A program made the translations under genes and the position numbers. Below are positions 1 to 7,330 of a stretch of 38,276 nt of DNA, piece by piece (position 1 is the stretch's first letter; every line of letters starts with the position of its first letter). The notes beneath the pieces are model-generated. The model saw only the letters and a list, made by a program, of their open reading frames with translations. It was not told the DNA's origin and searched no databases. This DNA comes from Burkholderiales bacterium. Lineage in GTDB: Bacteria; Pseudomonadota; Gammaproteobacteria; Burkholderiales; Burkholderiaceae_C. The stretch is taken from positions 1-38,276 of the forward strand of contig RXJV01000098.1 in the NCBI GenBank assembly GCA_003963075.1, in the 5' to 3' direction.

Positions 1-1
1 C

Positions 2-58
2 GAGGCCGAGGCAAACTACTACCGGCAACTCGCCGAACGTCAGGCCGCTGAGGCCTGA
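2..58 (+). pseudogene. C-terminal tail of a CDS cut by the window edge, possibly an IS3-family transposase
   Basis: Only 18 codons and the stop lie in the window. The visible residues end in NYYRQLAERQAAEA. The basic and aromatic tail resembles the ends of some IS3-family OrfB proteins, but this is a memory-based resemblance and too short to be firm. The next 400 bases are IS66 debris on the other strand, which fits a junction between mobile elements. Confidence 0.3.
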
Positions 59-94
59 CTCACACCAACTGGCCTCCACGAATGCCGGTGCGAT

Positions 95-160
95 TCACAG
101 CGACTGCACCGCCTGCCGCGTCTGCGGGTCCAAGGCGTCCAGCTGCTGCGCACTGATCAT
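95..160 (-). pseudogene. IS66 tnpC N-terminal fragment
   Basis: An ATG at 160 opens 21 codons (MISAQQLDALDPQTRQ..) that resemble the start of IS66-family TnpC transposases, then a TGA stops it. The normal protein is about 500 residues, so nearly all of it, including the DDE catalytic domain, is missing. It lies downstream of the tnpA and tnpB remnants in the order normal for IS66. Confidence 0.5.
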
Positions 161-235
161 GGACGGCTATCGTGCCGAACCCCGCACCTGAGCGCATCGG
201 CATATCCAGCAATTGCCGAGCTCGGCCAGCGTTCC

Positions 236-529
236 TCAGATCGTGCGGATGATGCCGGCGTCGCCCAAGCGCTGCCAGGGCAGCCCCAGCACGAGCGCAT
301 CGAGCTGCACGCGGGTGAGGCTCTGCTTGCTCGCACCCTCCAGCGGCCACACGCCGATGCCGTCGTGCACTAGGCACTTCAGCCGGTTGGCGCGCCGGTT
401 GGTGAACAGGTAGGCATGGTGGGGGTGGGCCGCACCGAAGATGCCGACCACACGGGCCAGTGCGGCCTCAGTGCCAAGTCGCATGTCCAGGGGTTGAACC
501 GCAAGCCACACGGCATCGACGCGGATCAA
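236..529 (-). pseudogene. tnpB: IS66 tnpB (Orf2) with an internal deletion
   Basis: The reading frame from a TTG at 529 gives RVDAVWLAVQPLDMR and HPHHAYLFTNRRANR, followed by LVHDGIGVW. These are hallmark stretches of the IS66 accessory protein TnpB. The frame then jumps to VQLDALVLGLPWQRLGDAG, the family C-terminus, so roughly 15-20 residues between the two blocks are missing, in frame. The product would be 97 residues against about 115 normally. It overlaps the tnpA stop by a few bases, the usual IS66 coupling. A non-functional remnant is most likely because tnpA and tnpC are also broken. Confidence 0.75.
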
Positions 530-714
530 CCCAGCACCTCGCGCAGCCAGGCGGCGCTGCGTGCATCCAGCGGCAGCTCGGCCTGCACCGAGGTGCTGCC
601 ACGGCGGATCTCCACCGAACCGGTGCCCGGAGCCTGCAAAGATGTGGGCATCACGGTGGGGGGCGCTTCGGCCGGCATGGGCAGTTGCACGAACGCGGGC
701 ACGCTCCGCCACTG
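526..714 (-). pseudogene. tnpA: IS66 tnpA (Orf1) C-terminal fragment
   Basis: The frame ending at 526 reads FVQLPMPAEAP, then SVEIRRGSTSVQAELPLDA and AAWLREVLG. This is the C-terminal pattern of IS66 TnpA (proline/alanine linker, a short beta hairpin, then the final AWLRELL-like helix). An in-frame stop lies just upstream at 715-717 and the N-terminal helix-turn-helix region is not found, so the gene is truncated. The stop overlaps the tnpB start. Confidence 0.65.
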
Positions 715-994
715 TCACCCTCCCAGGCTTGGATTGAGGGCGGCCTGTTGGAACTTGGCCGCCTCGCCGCAAACGCTGATTGTGCAGGCTCAGATGCCGT
801 GGAAGCTGCGGCGACTTATGTCGGCCGCGCGGGACGAGACGGAGGGCGCTGGGTCATTGCTGACTCGAGGTGGCTGCCGTCGCGCAGGGCGAGGACGTAT
901 TCGCCGAGCGCGCCGTGCAGGGGCTTCTCGCGGTTGAGCTACGTTGACGTCGCAAAGCTGTTTGCTGAGCGGCGCCATCGTTCGAGAAGGGGGG

Positions 995-1120
995 GCCGGG
1001 CGCTGTGCGCCCGGCGGCCTGTGGACATGTGGACGATGCGCCAGATGGCGCACCGGCCTCTGCCGTGGACAACTGCAGGCAGTTGCCCACCGCCTCGGCC
1101 TTCGCCCACATGCCCACAGG
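995..1120. repeat. Nested hairpin cluster
   Basis: An 8-bp stem with a 5-base loop lies at 995-1015. A 15-bp arm at 1018-1032 (CCTGTGGACATGTGG) is matched 14 of 15 by the reverse complement of 1106-1120. Inside it are a 6-bp stem at 1037-1052 and a 10-bp stem with one mismatch at 1065-1090. No CDS is recognised between about 780 and 1273. The structure could be a mobile-element end or recombination site; function is unknown. Confidence 0.6.
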
Positions 1121-1273
1121 CTCCACCATTTGAGTCAATTTCCAGCGAATGCTCGCAGCCAAATCTACGCGCGGACCCGTCCTATCCGTAGAAATTGGCC
1201 CATCGACGGAAATTGAGAGACTTCGGCTTCAAATCTGCATTTAAGCCTAGCGAGCTAGGAAATTTGCAAAGAA

Positions 1274-1465
1274 ATGATCATGTTCATCTACCGCGACGAG
1301 TACTACACCAAGGACGAGTGCAAGGAGCCTGGCGTCGCCGAGATCATCATTGCGAAGCAGCGTAACGGCCCGGTGGGCACGGTGAAGCTGGCCTTCCAGC
1401 GCATGCACACCAAGTTCGAGAACCTCGCCCCGGGCTACGTGGGGGTGGAGCGGGACGAATACTGA
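1274..1465 (+). pseudogene. dnaB: Orphan 3' end of dnaB (replicative helicase)
   Basis: The 63 codons match the extreme C-terminus of the replicative DNA helicase DnaB: MFIYRDEYYTKDECKEPG, then AEIIIAKQRNGPVGTVKLAF, then TKFENLAPGY and a native-looking end. The full protein is about 450-470 residues with a RecA-type ATPase domain; all of that is absent. An in-frame TAG lies a few codons upstream of the ATG, so no longer frame exists here. Because dnaB is essential, a complete copy must be elsewhere. The piece is best read as a duplicated or displaced 3' end created by recombination or element integration; expression is unlikely. Confidence 0.85.
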
Positions 1466-1654
1466 GCCTTGCGAAGGCAGCGCGCGGCGAGGCCGCGGTC
1501 TGCGCGCAGATGTGGCGTCGGGCGCCATTGCCATCCCCCTTTGGTGGGGGTTGTGGGGGAGGGCGGGTGCCCATCCCCCCCCGGGCTCCCCAACGGGTGA
1601 TGGCCCGGGTGACGGCCGGTGCCGAGACTGGCGGCATCGACACCGGAGCCCGTC

Positions 1655-1852
1655 ATGCAGCCTCAACTTCGCGACCTCGCCCACGATTCACTCCATCAGA
1701 TCCGCGACACGATGCGCCGCATGCAGGAGTTGCACCCGGCGCCATTGGCGGGCCGGCAGGTACCGGCGCGCAGCGTCGCCGTCACGCAGCCCGAACCCGA
1801 TGTGGCCGCCTGGGAGGACACCGAGATCGATATTCGGCGGGTGGTGCTGTGA
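1655..1852 (+). CDS. Small hypothetical protein (65 aa)
   Basis: An ATG at 1655 follows a GGAG ribosome site at about 1644-1647 and opens a 65-residue acidic protein (MQPQLRDLAHDSLHQ..) with a predicted N-terminal amphipathic helix and an acidic end (WEDTEIDIRRVVL). No family recognised. Its stop overlaps the start of the next gene by four bases (GTGA), implying translational coupling. The 189 bases before it hold only G-rich tracts and no recognisable gene. Confidence 0.5.
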   Translation: MQPQLRDLAHDSLHQIRDTMRRMQELHPAPLAGRQVPARSVAVTQPEPDVAAWEDTEIDIRRVVL

Positions 1853-2175
1853 GCGAGCTTGGCGCCTGCGCCATGGCCGCCACGCTCTCGGTGGCCGCGG
1901 CCCTTGTCCTCGTGCTGGCCTCACCGTCGGAGGCCCGGCCGGTGGGCACGCTGGCCGCCGTGGCGCAATTCCGGCAGCTCAACCCTTGCCCCTCCACCGG
2001 CAAGGTCGTGGGCCGATGCCCGGGCTATGTGGTCGATTACGTCGTGCCGCCCTGCGCCGAGGGTGAGAACGCGGTCGACAACCTGCAATGGCTGGCACTG
2101 GCCCAGGCCAAGGGCAAGGGCGACTGGGAGCGCGAGTACTGCCGCTTCCATCGCGCCCGGCAGCGCATGACCTGA
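1849..2175 (+). CDS. HNH-endonuclease-like small protein with altered HNH histidine
   Basis: A GTG start overlapping the upstream stop gives 108 residues. Residues about 9-27 are hydrophobic and end in SEA, a possible signal peptide. The rest (FRQLNPCPSTGK, RCPGYVVDYVVPPC, NLQWLALAQAK) follows the pattern of phage-type HNH proteins, which usually read GYVIDHIVPL and MQWQT. Here the DH pair is DY, removing the expected first catalytic histidine. If the family call is right, the protein is probably inactive as a nuclease or uses another residue. The four cysteines could form disulfides if it is exported. Confidence 0.55.
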   Translation: MSELGACAMAATLSVAAALVLVLASPSEARPVGTLAAVAQFRQLNPCPSTGKVVGRCPGYVVDYVVPPCAEGENAVDNLQWLALAQAKGKGDWEREYCRFHRARQRMT

Positions 2176-2176
2176 G

Positions 2177-2229
2177 GCTGTACCGCCTCGTCGGCTGATA
2201 CAGCGCGCTGCAACACCCGGCCCGCTGTA
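2177..2229. promoter_or_regulatory. Candidate operator for the LysE/MocR unit
   Basis: The hexamer GCTGTA occurs at 2177-2182 and 2224-2229, and inverted (TACAGC) at 2199-2204, all within the 106 bases before the exporter gene. MocR-type regulators typically bind repeated short motifs at the promoter they control. The link is inference from position and repetition only. Confidence 0.3.
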
Positions 2230-2281
2230 GCTTCTCGCCCGGGCGGCGGGGCATTGCAATGTCGGCATCGGCCACTTGACG

Positions 2282-2875
2282 ATGCCTTGCGTGAACGAAC
2301 TGCTGCCCTTCCTGACCTATTGCGCGCTGATGTCCGGCACGCCCGGCCCGAACAACCTGATGCTGGTCGCCAGCGGTGCCCACCATGGCTACCGGCGCAC
2401 ATTGCCGGCCATCCTCGGCATGGTCAGCGGTGTGGCGGCACTGACCTTCCTCATGTGCATGGGCCTGGGGGCGCTGTTCATGGCCTGGCCGGCCTTGCAC
2501 ACCGCGCTGAAGCTGGCCGGCACGCTCTATATGCTGGTGCTGGCCTGGCGGCTGGTTGGGCAGCCGGTCGCGATGGACCGCCCGCCGCAGACGCTGGGCT
2601 TCGTGCGGGCCGCGCTCTTCCAGGCCGTGAACCCCAAGAGCTGGCTGCGGGCGGTGACGGTGGCGTCGGTCTTCATGCCCACGCAGCTGAGCCTGACCGC
2701 GGGCGCGCTGCTGGTCAGCCTGGCCGGCGCGGTGGTTGGCTTTCCGTGCGTGTCCAGCTGGGCGCTGTTCGGCAGCGGAATCCGCCGCTTTCTGTCCAGC
2801 CCCGGGCGGCAGCGGGCGTTCAATGCCATCATGGCCACCTCCCTGGCCGTGCTGGCCCTGCTGCTGTTGTTCTGA
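2282..2875 (+). CDS. LysE/RhtB-family amino-acid exporter
   Basis: A 197-residue inner-membrane protein with about six hydrophobic segments. The N-terminal signature SGTPGPNNLMLVASGA is diagnostic of the LysE/RhtB superfamily, and FQAVNPKSW is the second conserved block. The substrate cannot be read from sequence; family members export amino acids or related metabolites. The ATG at 2282 is preferred to the TTG at 2276 because it fits the family length of about 200. The stop overlaps the next start by one base (TGATG), so exporter and regulator are translated together. Confidence 0.85.
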   Translation: MPCVNELLPFLTYCALMSGTPGPNNLMLVASGAHHGYRRTLPAILGMVSGVAALTFLMCMGLGALFMAWPALHTALKLAGTLYMLVLAWRLVGQPVAMDRPPQTLGFVRAALFQAVNPKSWLRAVTVASVFMPTQLSLTAGALLVSLAGAVVGFPCVSSWALFGSGIRRFLSSPGRQRAFNAIMATSLAVLALLLLF

Positions 2876-4338
2876 TGTTCTCGCTGGACCGCAATTCGCC
2901 CCTGCCCTTGGCCGACCAGATCGAGCAGCGCCTGCGCGGCCTGCTGGCCAGCGCGCAGTTGCCGCCCGGCGCGCGGCTGAGCTCCATCCGCCAGCTCGCG
3001 TCTCAGCTCGGCGTCAGCCCGAACACCGTGGTCATCGCCTATGACCGCCTCGTCGGTGCCGGTCTGATCGACTCCCGTGGCACGGCCGGCTTCTATGTGG
3101 CCGAGGGCCCGGCCGATGCGATGCCGGACGCGGTGCGCGTGGAGGCCGGCGAGGAGCAGGAGGCCGTCTGGCTGGCCCAGCAGGCCAACGACCAGCGCTC
3201 CGGTGTGCTGCTGGCCAGCAGCGGGGCGCTGCCTGCCACCTGGCTGGAGGATGCCGTGCCCGCGGCGGCGGTGCAGCGCGGCCTGGCGCGCTCGCATCTC
3301 GGCATGGCCTCGCGCTGCCCGCCCCAGGGCCTGCCCGAACTGCGCGAGCGCATCGCGGCGATGCTGCGCGGCCAGGGCATGGCGGTGGACGCCAGCCGCG
3401 TGCTGACCACTTACGGCGGCACCCAGGCCATCGACCTGATCTGCCGCGCCCTGCTGCGGCCGGGCGATGCGGTCGCGGTGGAGACGCCGGGCTACTTCCT
3501 GCTGTTCGACCGGCTGCGCCAGGCCGGCGTGAACATCGTGCCGGTGCCGCGCCGGCATGACGGCATCGATCTTGACGCGCTGGACGCCGCCTGCACCGAA
3601 CACCGGCCGCGCCTGCTTTTTCTGCAGAGCGTGCTGCACAACCCGACCGGCTGGGGCAGCACGGCCGCCAATCTGCACCGCGTGCTGATGCTGGCGCAGC
3701 GCCACGGCTTCCTGATCGCCGAGGACGATGTGCAGGGACATTTCCATCCCGGCACGCCGACGCGGCTGGCCCAGCTCTCCGGGCTGGACCGGGTCATCTA
3801 CTACTCCAGCTTCTGCAAGGCCCTGAGCCCGGCGTTGCGACTGGGCTATCTGGCGGCGGAGCCGGCCCTGGTGAAGGCGCTGCTGCGCGAGAAGATCGTC
3901 TCGGTGCTGACGACCGGCGCGCTCAGCGAGTTCGTGCTGCTGGAGGTGCTGTCCGCCGGCCGCTGGCGCAAGCACCTGGACCGGCTGCAGCAGCGCCTGT
4001 CCGCGGCACGGGTGGCAGCGACGCGGCAGCTCCGGGAGGCTGGCGTGCTGTTGGAGCATCCCGGGGAGGGCGGCCTCTTCCTGTGGGGCGCGGTGCCCGT
4101 CGGCGTGGAGGTCGACGGCGTGGTCAAGGAGGCCTTCCGGCGCGGCATCCTGCTGGTGCGCGGCGCCACCTTCGCGGCCGACGGCGCGCCTGATCCGCAC
4201 ATCCGCTTCAACGTTGCCTTCAGCCAGCAACCCAGGCTGTCGCAGTATCTGCAGGAGCAGCTTGGCGTGGCCGCGAGCGCCCAGGCGGCGCTGGACCGGG
4301 CGCGCGGCCCGCGCGCGCCGGTGGGTGCTGCGCGCTGA
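2875..4338 (+). CDS. MocR-type GntR regulator with aminotransferase domain
   Basis: The 487-residue protein has a GntR-type winged helix at about 8-75 (PLADQIEQRLRG, LSSIRQLASQLGVS, NTVVIAYDRL) joined to a fold-type I aminotransferase domain. The PLP lysine is expected at about residue 315 in SSFCKALSP. Such fusions sense PLP or amino compounds and regulate transcription rather than catalyse transamination. Overlap with the exporter gene suggests it controls that unit and itself. A PdxR-like role is less likely because no pyridoxal synthesis gene is adjacent. It ends nine bases before the convergent iorB stop. Confidence 0.88.
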   Translation: MFSLDRNSPLPLADQIEQRLRGLLASAQLPPGARLSSIRQLASQLGVSPNTVVIAYDRLVGAGLIDSRGTAGFYVAEGPADAMPDAVRVEAGEEQEAVWLAQQANDQRSGVLLASSGALPATWLEDAVPAAAVQRGLARSHLGMASRCPPQGLPELRERIAAMLRGQGMAVDASRVLTTYGGTQAIDLICRALLRPGDAVAVETPGYFLLFDRLRQAGVNIVPVPRRHDGIDLDALDAACTEHRPRLLFLQSVLHNPTGWGSTAANLHRVLMLAQRHGFLIAEDDVQGHFHPGTPTRLAQLSGLDRVIYYSSFCKALSPALRLGYLAAEPALVKALLREKIVSVLTTGALSEFVLLEVLSAGRWRKHLDRLQQRLSAARVAATRQLREAGVLLEHPGEGGLFLWGAVPVGVEVDGVVKEAFRRGILLVRGATFAADGAPDPHIRFNVAFSQQPRLSQYLQEQLGVAASAQAALDRARGPRAPVGAAR

Positions 4339-4347
4339 CCGCGGCGC

Positions 4348-6660
4348 TCAGGCCTTGCGGCTGAGCTGGTCCTTCAGCGGCAGCTGGCGGATGCGCTTGC
4401 CGGTGGCGGCGAAGATCGCATTCATCAGCGCCGGCGCGATCGGCCCGATGGCGGGCTCGCCCACCCCGCCGAGCGGCTGGTCGTAGCCGCTGCTGGGCAT
4501 GATGTGCACGGCGATCGTTTTTGGCGCGATGTTGAGCCGGGCAATCTCGAAGTCGTGGTAGTTGCTCTGCTCGACGCGACCGTTCTTGAACGTGATCTCG
4601 CTGTACAGCGCCTGGCTCAGGCCCATGATGCAGGCGCCCTCGACCTGGGAGCGGATGCGGTCCGGGTTGATGGCCGGGCCGCAGTCCAGGGCCACGTCGA
4701 TGCGCGGGATGCTGAGCTCGCCCTTGGCGCTGACCTTCACCTCCACCACCACGGCCATATAGGTCACGAAGCTGTAGTTGGCCGCCAGCCCCAGGCCCTG
4801 GCCCTTGGGCCGCTTGCGGCTCCAGCCGGCCTCTTGGGTCACGCGCTCGATGACGCCGCGCAGCCGGCCGATGTCGACCGGGTAGACCTGCGGCGACTCG
4901 CCGTGGTTCCAGCCATCGCCCAGCTGCGGCGGCGGGATCTGGCGCGCCGGGCCGAGCAGGTCGAGCAGGAAGTCGCGGTGGTCGCGCTGGGCCGCATGCG
5001 CCAGCTCGGCCACGAAGGACTGGGCTGCGAACGCGTGCTGGATGTTGTTGACCGAGCGCAGCCAGCCGATGCGGGCATGGGCTTCGGCGGGCGGGTTCTC
5101 GATGCGGATGTTGGGGATGGCGTAGGGCAGGTTGATCAGGCCCAGGCCCAGCTCGAACCCGGAGAGCTGCTTCGGGTCGGGCGCGAAGATGGACAGGATG
5201 GTCGGCTCCGCCGCACGCTGTAGCCAGGCGGTGACCTTGCCTTTCGCGTCGAGCCCCGCCTCCAGATGCTGGGCGGTGACGGTGTGGAAGTAGTCGTGGT
5301 GCAGGTCGTCGTCGCGGGTCCAGGTCAGCTTGACCGGCTGGCCCTGCAACTGCTGGGAGATCAGCGCCGCCTCGACGGCGAAGTCGGGCTTGGACTTGCG
5401 CCCGAAGCCGCCGCCCAGCAGCGTGACGTTGATGGTCACCTTGTCGACGCCGAGCCCGAGCCGCTGGGCCACGCGCTCGCGCGCGGCCTGGGGCGACTGC
5501 ACCGAGGTCCAGACCTCACAGCGGCCGTCGACGAGGCGTGCCGTGGCGGCCGGCGGCTCCATCGTCGCGTGGGCCAGATGGGGCACGTAGTAGTCGGCCG
5601 CCACACGCTTGGCCGCCTGGGCCAGCGCCGCCTCCGCATCGCCGTCGTTGCGCACCGCCTTGCCGGCGGGCTTGGCGACCGCTGCCTCCAGCGCCTTGCG
5701 GAAGGCCACCGAGTCGTAGCCGGCATGCGGCCCATCGTCCCAAACGATCTTCAGCGCCTCGCGGCCTTTGATGGCGGCCCAGGTGTCCTTGGCCACGACG
5801 ACCACGCCGCCCAGGGGCTGGAACTCGGCCGGCGCTGGCGTGCCTGAGATCTCGAACACCTTGACGACGCCGGGCAGCTTCAGCGCGTCCGCCGCATCGA
5901 ACGACTTGACCTTGCCGCCGAACACTGGCGGCCGGGCGATGACGGCGTAGAGCATGCCGGGCAGCCGCGTGTCGATGCCGTACTGCGAGCGGCCGGTGAC
6001 GATCACCTCGGCGTCCACCAGATAGCCGTCCTGCTTGCCGATGTAGCGGAAATCCTTGGCGTCCTTGAGCCTCAGCGACTCGCGCTTGGGCACGTCCAGT
6101 TTGGCGGCAGCCTCGGCCAGCGCGCCGTAGCCCAGGCTCCTGCCGCTGGGCTTGTGCGTGACCACGTGGTTGATGGCCTGCACCTCGGCGACCGGCACAC
6201 CCCATTGCTGCGCCGCGGCGAGCGCGAGCATCTGCCGCGCTGCGGCGCCGCAGCGGCGCATCGGCATGAACCAGTGCCGCATGCTGCGCGAGCCGTCGGT
6301 GTCCTGGTTGCCGTATTTCTCTTCATCGCCCGGCGCCTGCACGACCTTGACCTTGGACCAGTCGGCCTCCAGTTCGTCGGCCAGCACCCTGGGCAGGCTG
6401 GTGCGCACACCCTGGCCCATCTCCGATCGGTGCACGACGATGCTGACCGTGCCGTCCGGCGCAATCGACACGAAGGTGCGCGGGCTGTCCTGCAGGCCAT
6501 GGGGCATGGCGTCGCCACCGAACTTGGCGGGTTCATCCGCGCCGGCGATGCCCGGCAGGCCGACGCTGAGCACCAGGCCGGTCAGCGGCAGCGCACGCAG
6601 CAGGGAACGGCGGCTCAGGCCGGCATTGCGCGTCAGTGCTTGGGGGAGGAAGGCGTTCAT
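4348..6660 (-). CDS. iorB: Molybdopterin-binding subunit of an isoquinoline 1-oxidoreductase-type dehydrogenase
   Basis: A 770-residue large subunit of the xanthine dehydrogenase/aldehyde oxidase superfamily, IorB branch. The N-terminus has a Tat-type signal with twin arginine at 17-18 (SRRSLLRAL), a hydrophobic core and a likely cut near residue 41, so the enzyme would be periplasmic. Conserved cofactor blocks include [28 protein letters not shown] and, near the C-terminus, [15 protein letters not shown], which carries the catalytic glutamate. It oxidises an aldehyde or N-heterocycle; the true substrate is unknown. It overlaps the iron-sulfur subunit gene by four bases (ATGA). No FAD or cytochrome subunit gene is adjacent. 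Confidence 0.85.
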   Translation of the reverse strand: MNAFLPQALTRNAGLSRRSLLRALPLTGLVLSVGLPGIAGADEPAKFGGDAMPHGLQDSPRTFVSIAPDGTVSIVVHRSEMGQGVRTSLPRVLADELEADWSKVKVVQAPGDEEKYGNQDTDGSRSMRHWFMPMRRCGAAARQMLALAAAQQWGVPVAEVQAINHVVTHKPSGRSLGYGALAEAAAKLDVPKRESLRLKDAKDFRYIGKQDGYLVDAEVIVTGRSQYGIDTRLPGMLYAVIARPPVFGGKVKSFDAADALKLPGVVKVFEISGTPAPAEFQPLGGVVVVAKDTWAAIKGREALKIVWDDGPHAGYDSVAFRKALEAAVAKPAGKAVRNDGDAEAALAQAAKRVAADYYVPHLAHATMEPPAATARLVDGRCEVWTSVQSPQAARERVAQRLGLGVDKVTINVTLLGGGFGRKSKPDFAVEAALISQQLQGQPVKLTWTRDDDLHHDYFHTVTAQHLEAGLDAKGKVTAWLQRAAEPTILSIFAPDPKQLSGFELGLGLINLPYAIPNIRIENPPAEAHARIGWLRSVNNIQHAFAAQSFVAELAHAAQRDHRDFLLDLLGPARQIPPPQLGDGWNHGESPQVYPVDIGRLRGVIERVTQEAGWSRKRPKGQGLGLAANYSFVTYMAVVVEVKVSAKGELSIPRIDVALDCGPAINPDRIRSQVEGACIMGLSQALYSEITFKNGRVEQSNYHDFEIARLNIAPKTIAVHIMPSSGYDQPLGGVGEPAIGPIAPALMNAIFAATGKRIRQLPLKDQLSRKA

Positions 6661-7124
6661 ACGGCACCGCCTTCCAGGCCGGCGGCCGTTTTGATCGCGC
6701 TGCGGATGCGCGTGTAGGTGCCGCAGCGGCACAGGTTGCCGCTCATGGCTGCGTCGATGTCGGCGTCGGTGGGCTTGGGCTTTTTCTGCAGCAGCGCGGT
6801 TGCGCTCATGATCTGGCCGGCCTGGCAGTAGCCGCACTGCGGCACGCCGAGCTTGACCCAGGCGTGCTGCACCGCCTGGCCGGTCTTGCTGGCGCCGACG
6901 CCTTCGATGGTGACGATCTTCTTGCCCGTGGCGGCGGACAGGGGTGTCTGGCAGGCCCGCACCGGCTGCCCGTCCAGGTGCACGGTGCAGGCACCGCACA
7001 GCGCCAGGCCGCAGCCGAACTTGGTGCCCGTCATGCCGAGGTGGTCGCGCAGCACCCACAGCAGCGGGGTGTCGTCGCCGGCCTCCACCGTCATCGACTG
7101 GCCATTGATCTGCAAGGTCGTCAT
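6657..7124 (-). CDS. iorA: 2Fe-2S subunit of an isoquinoline 1-oxidoreductase-type dehydrogenase
   Basis: The 155-residue protein carries both [2Fe-2S] sites of the family. The plant-ferredoxin-type site uses Cys38, Cys43, Cys46 and Cys58 ([14 protein letters not shown]). The helical site uses Cys97, Cys100, Cys132 and Cys134 (QCGYCQAG and NLCRCGTY). It passes electrons from the molybdenum centre of the downstream subunit. There is no signal peptide, so export would be as a complex by hitchhiking on the Tat signal of the large subunit. The ribosome site CGGAGA lies about six bases before the ATG. Confidence 0.9.
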   Translation of the reverse strand: MTTLQINGQSMTVEAGDDTPLLWVLRDHLGMTGTKFGCGLALCGACTVHLDGQPVRACQTPLSAATGKKIVTIEGVGASKTGQAVQHAWVKLGVPQCGYCQAGQIMSATALLQKKPKPTDADIDAAMSGNLCRCGTYTRIRSAIKTAAGLEGGAV

Positions 7125-7330
7125 CGAAGTCTCCGTCTGTTGGAATGGGAAGGCCGCATCGGCCTCAGGGCGAAGCGATTATTCGGGCACGGCGCGGTGG
7201 GCCCAATAGCCCTCTCGGCGGCATGGAATGCATGCCATCAGGCGCCGTTCTGTGCTGAGTTTTCGCTTCCCTTATGCGCCGCTAACGCGCAGACCGCCAG
7301 AGTGGGGGCTCCTTCACCTCCGTGCTCCGT
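7125..7330. other. Intergenic region between iorA and the SPFH gene
   Basis: A 206-base gap between divergent genes must hold promoters for both. Apart from the iorA ribosome site I see no convincing -35/-10 pair or repeat, and no small gene. Confidence 0.4.

Noticed and set aside
850-975. Possible gene fragment on the minus strand (EKPLHGALGEYVLALRDG)
   Set aside because: Protein-like wording but bounded by stops, no start and no family recognised.
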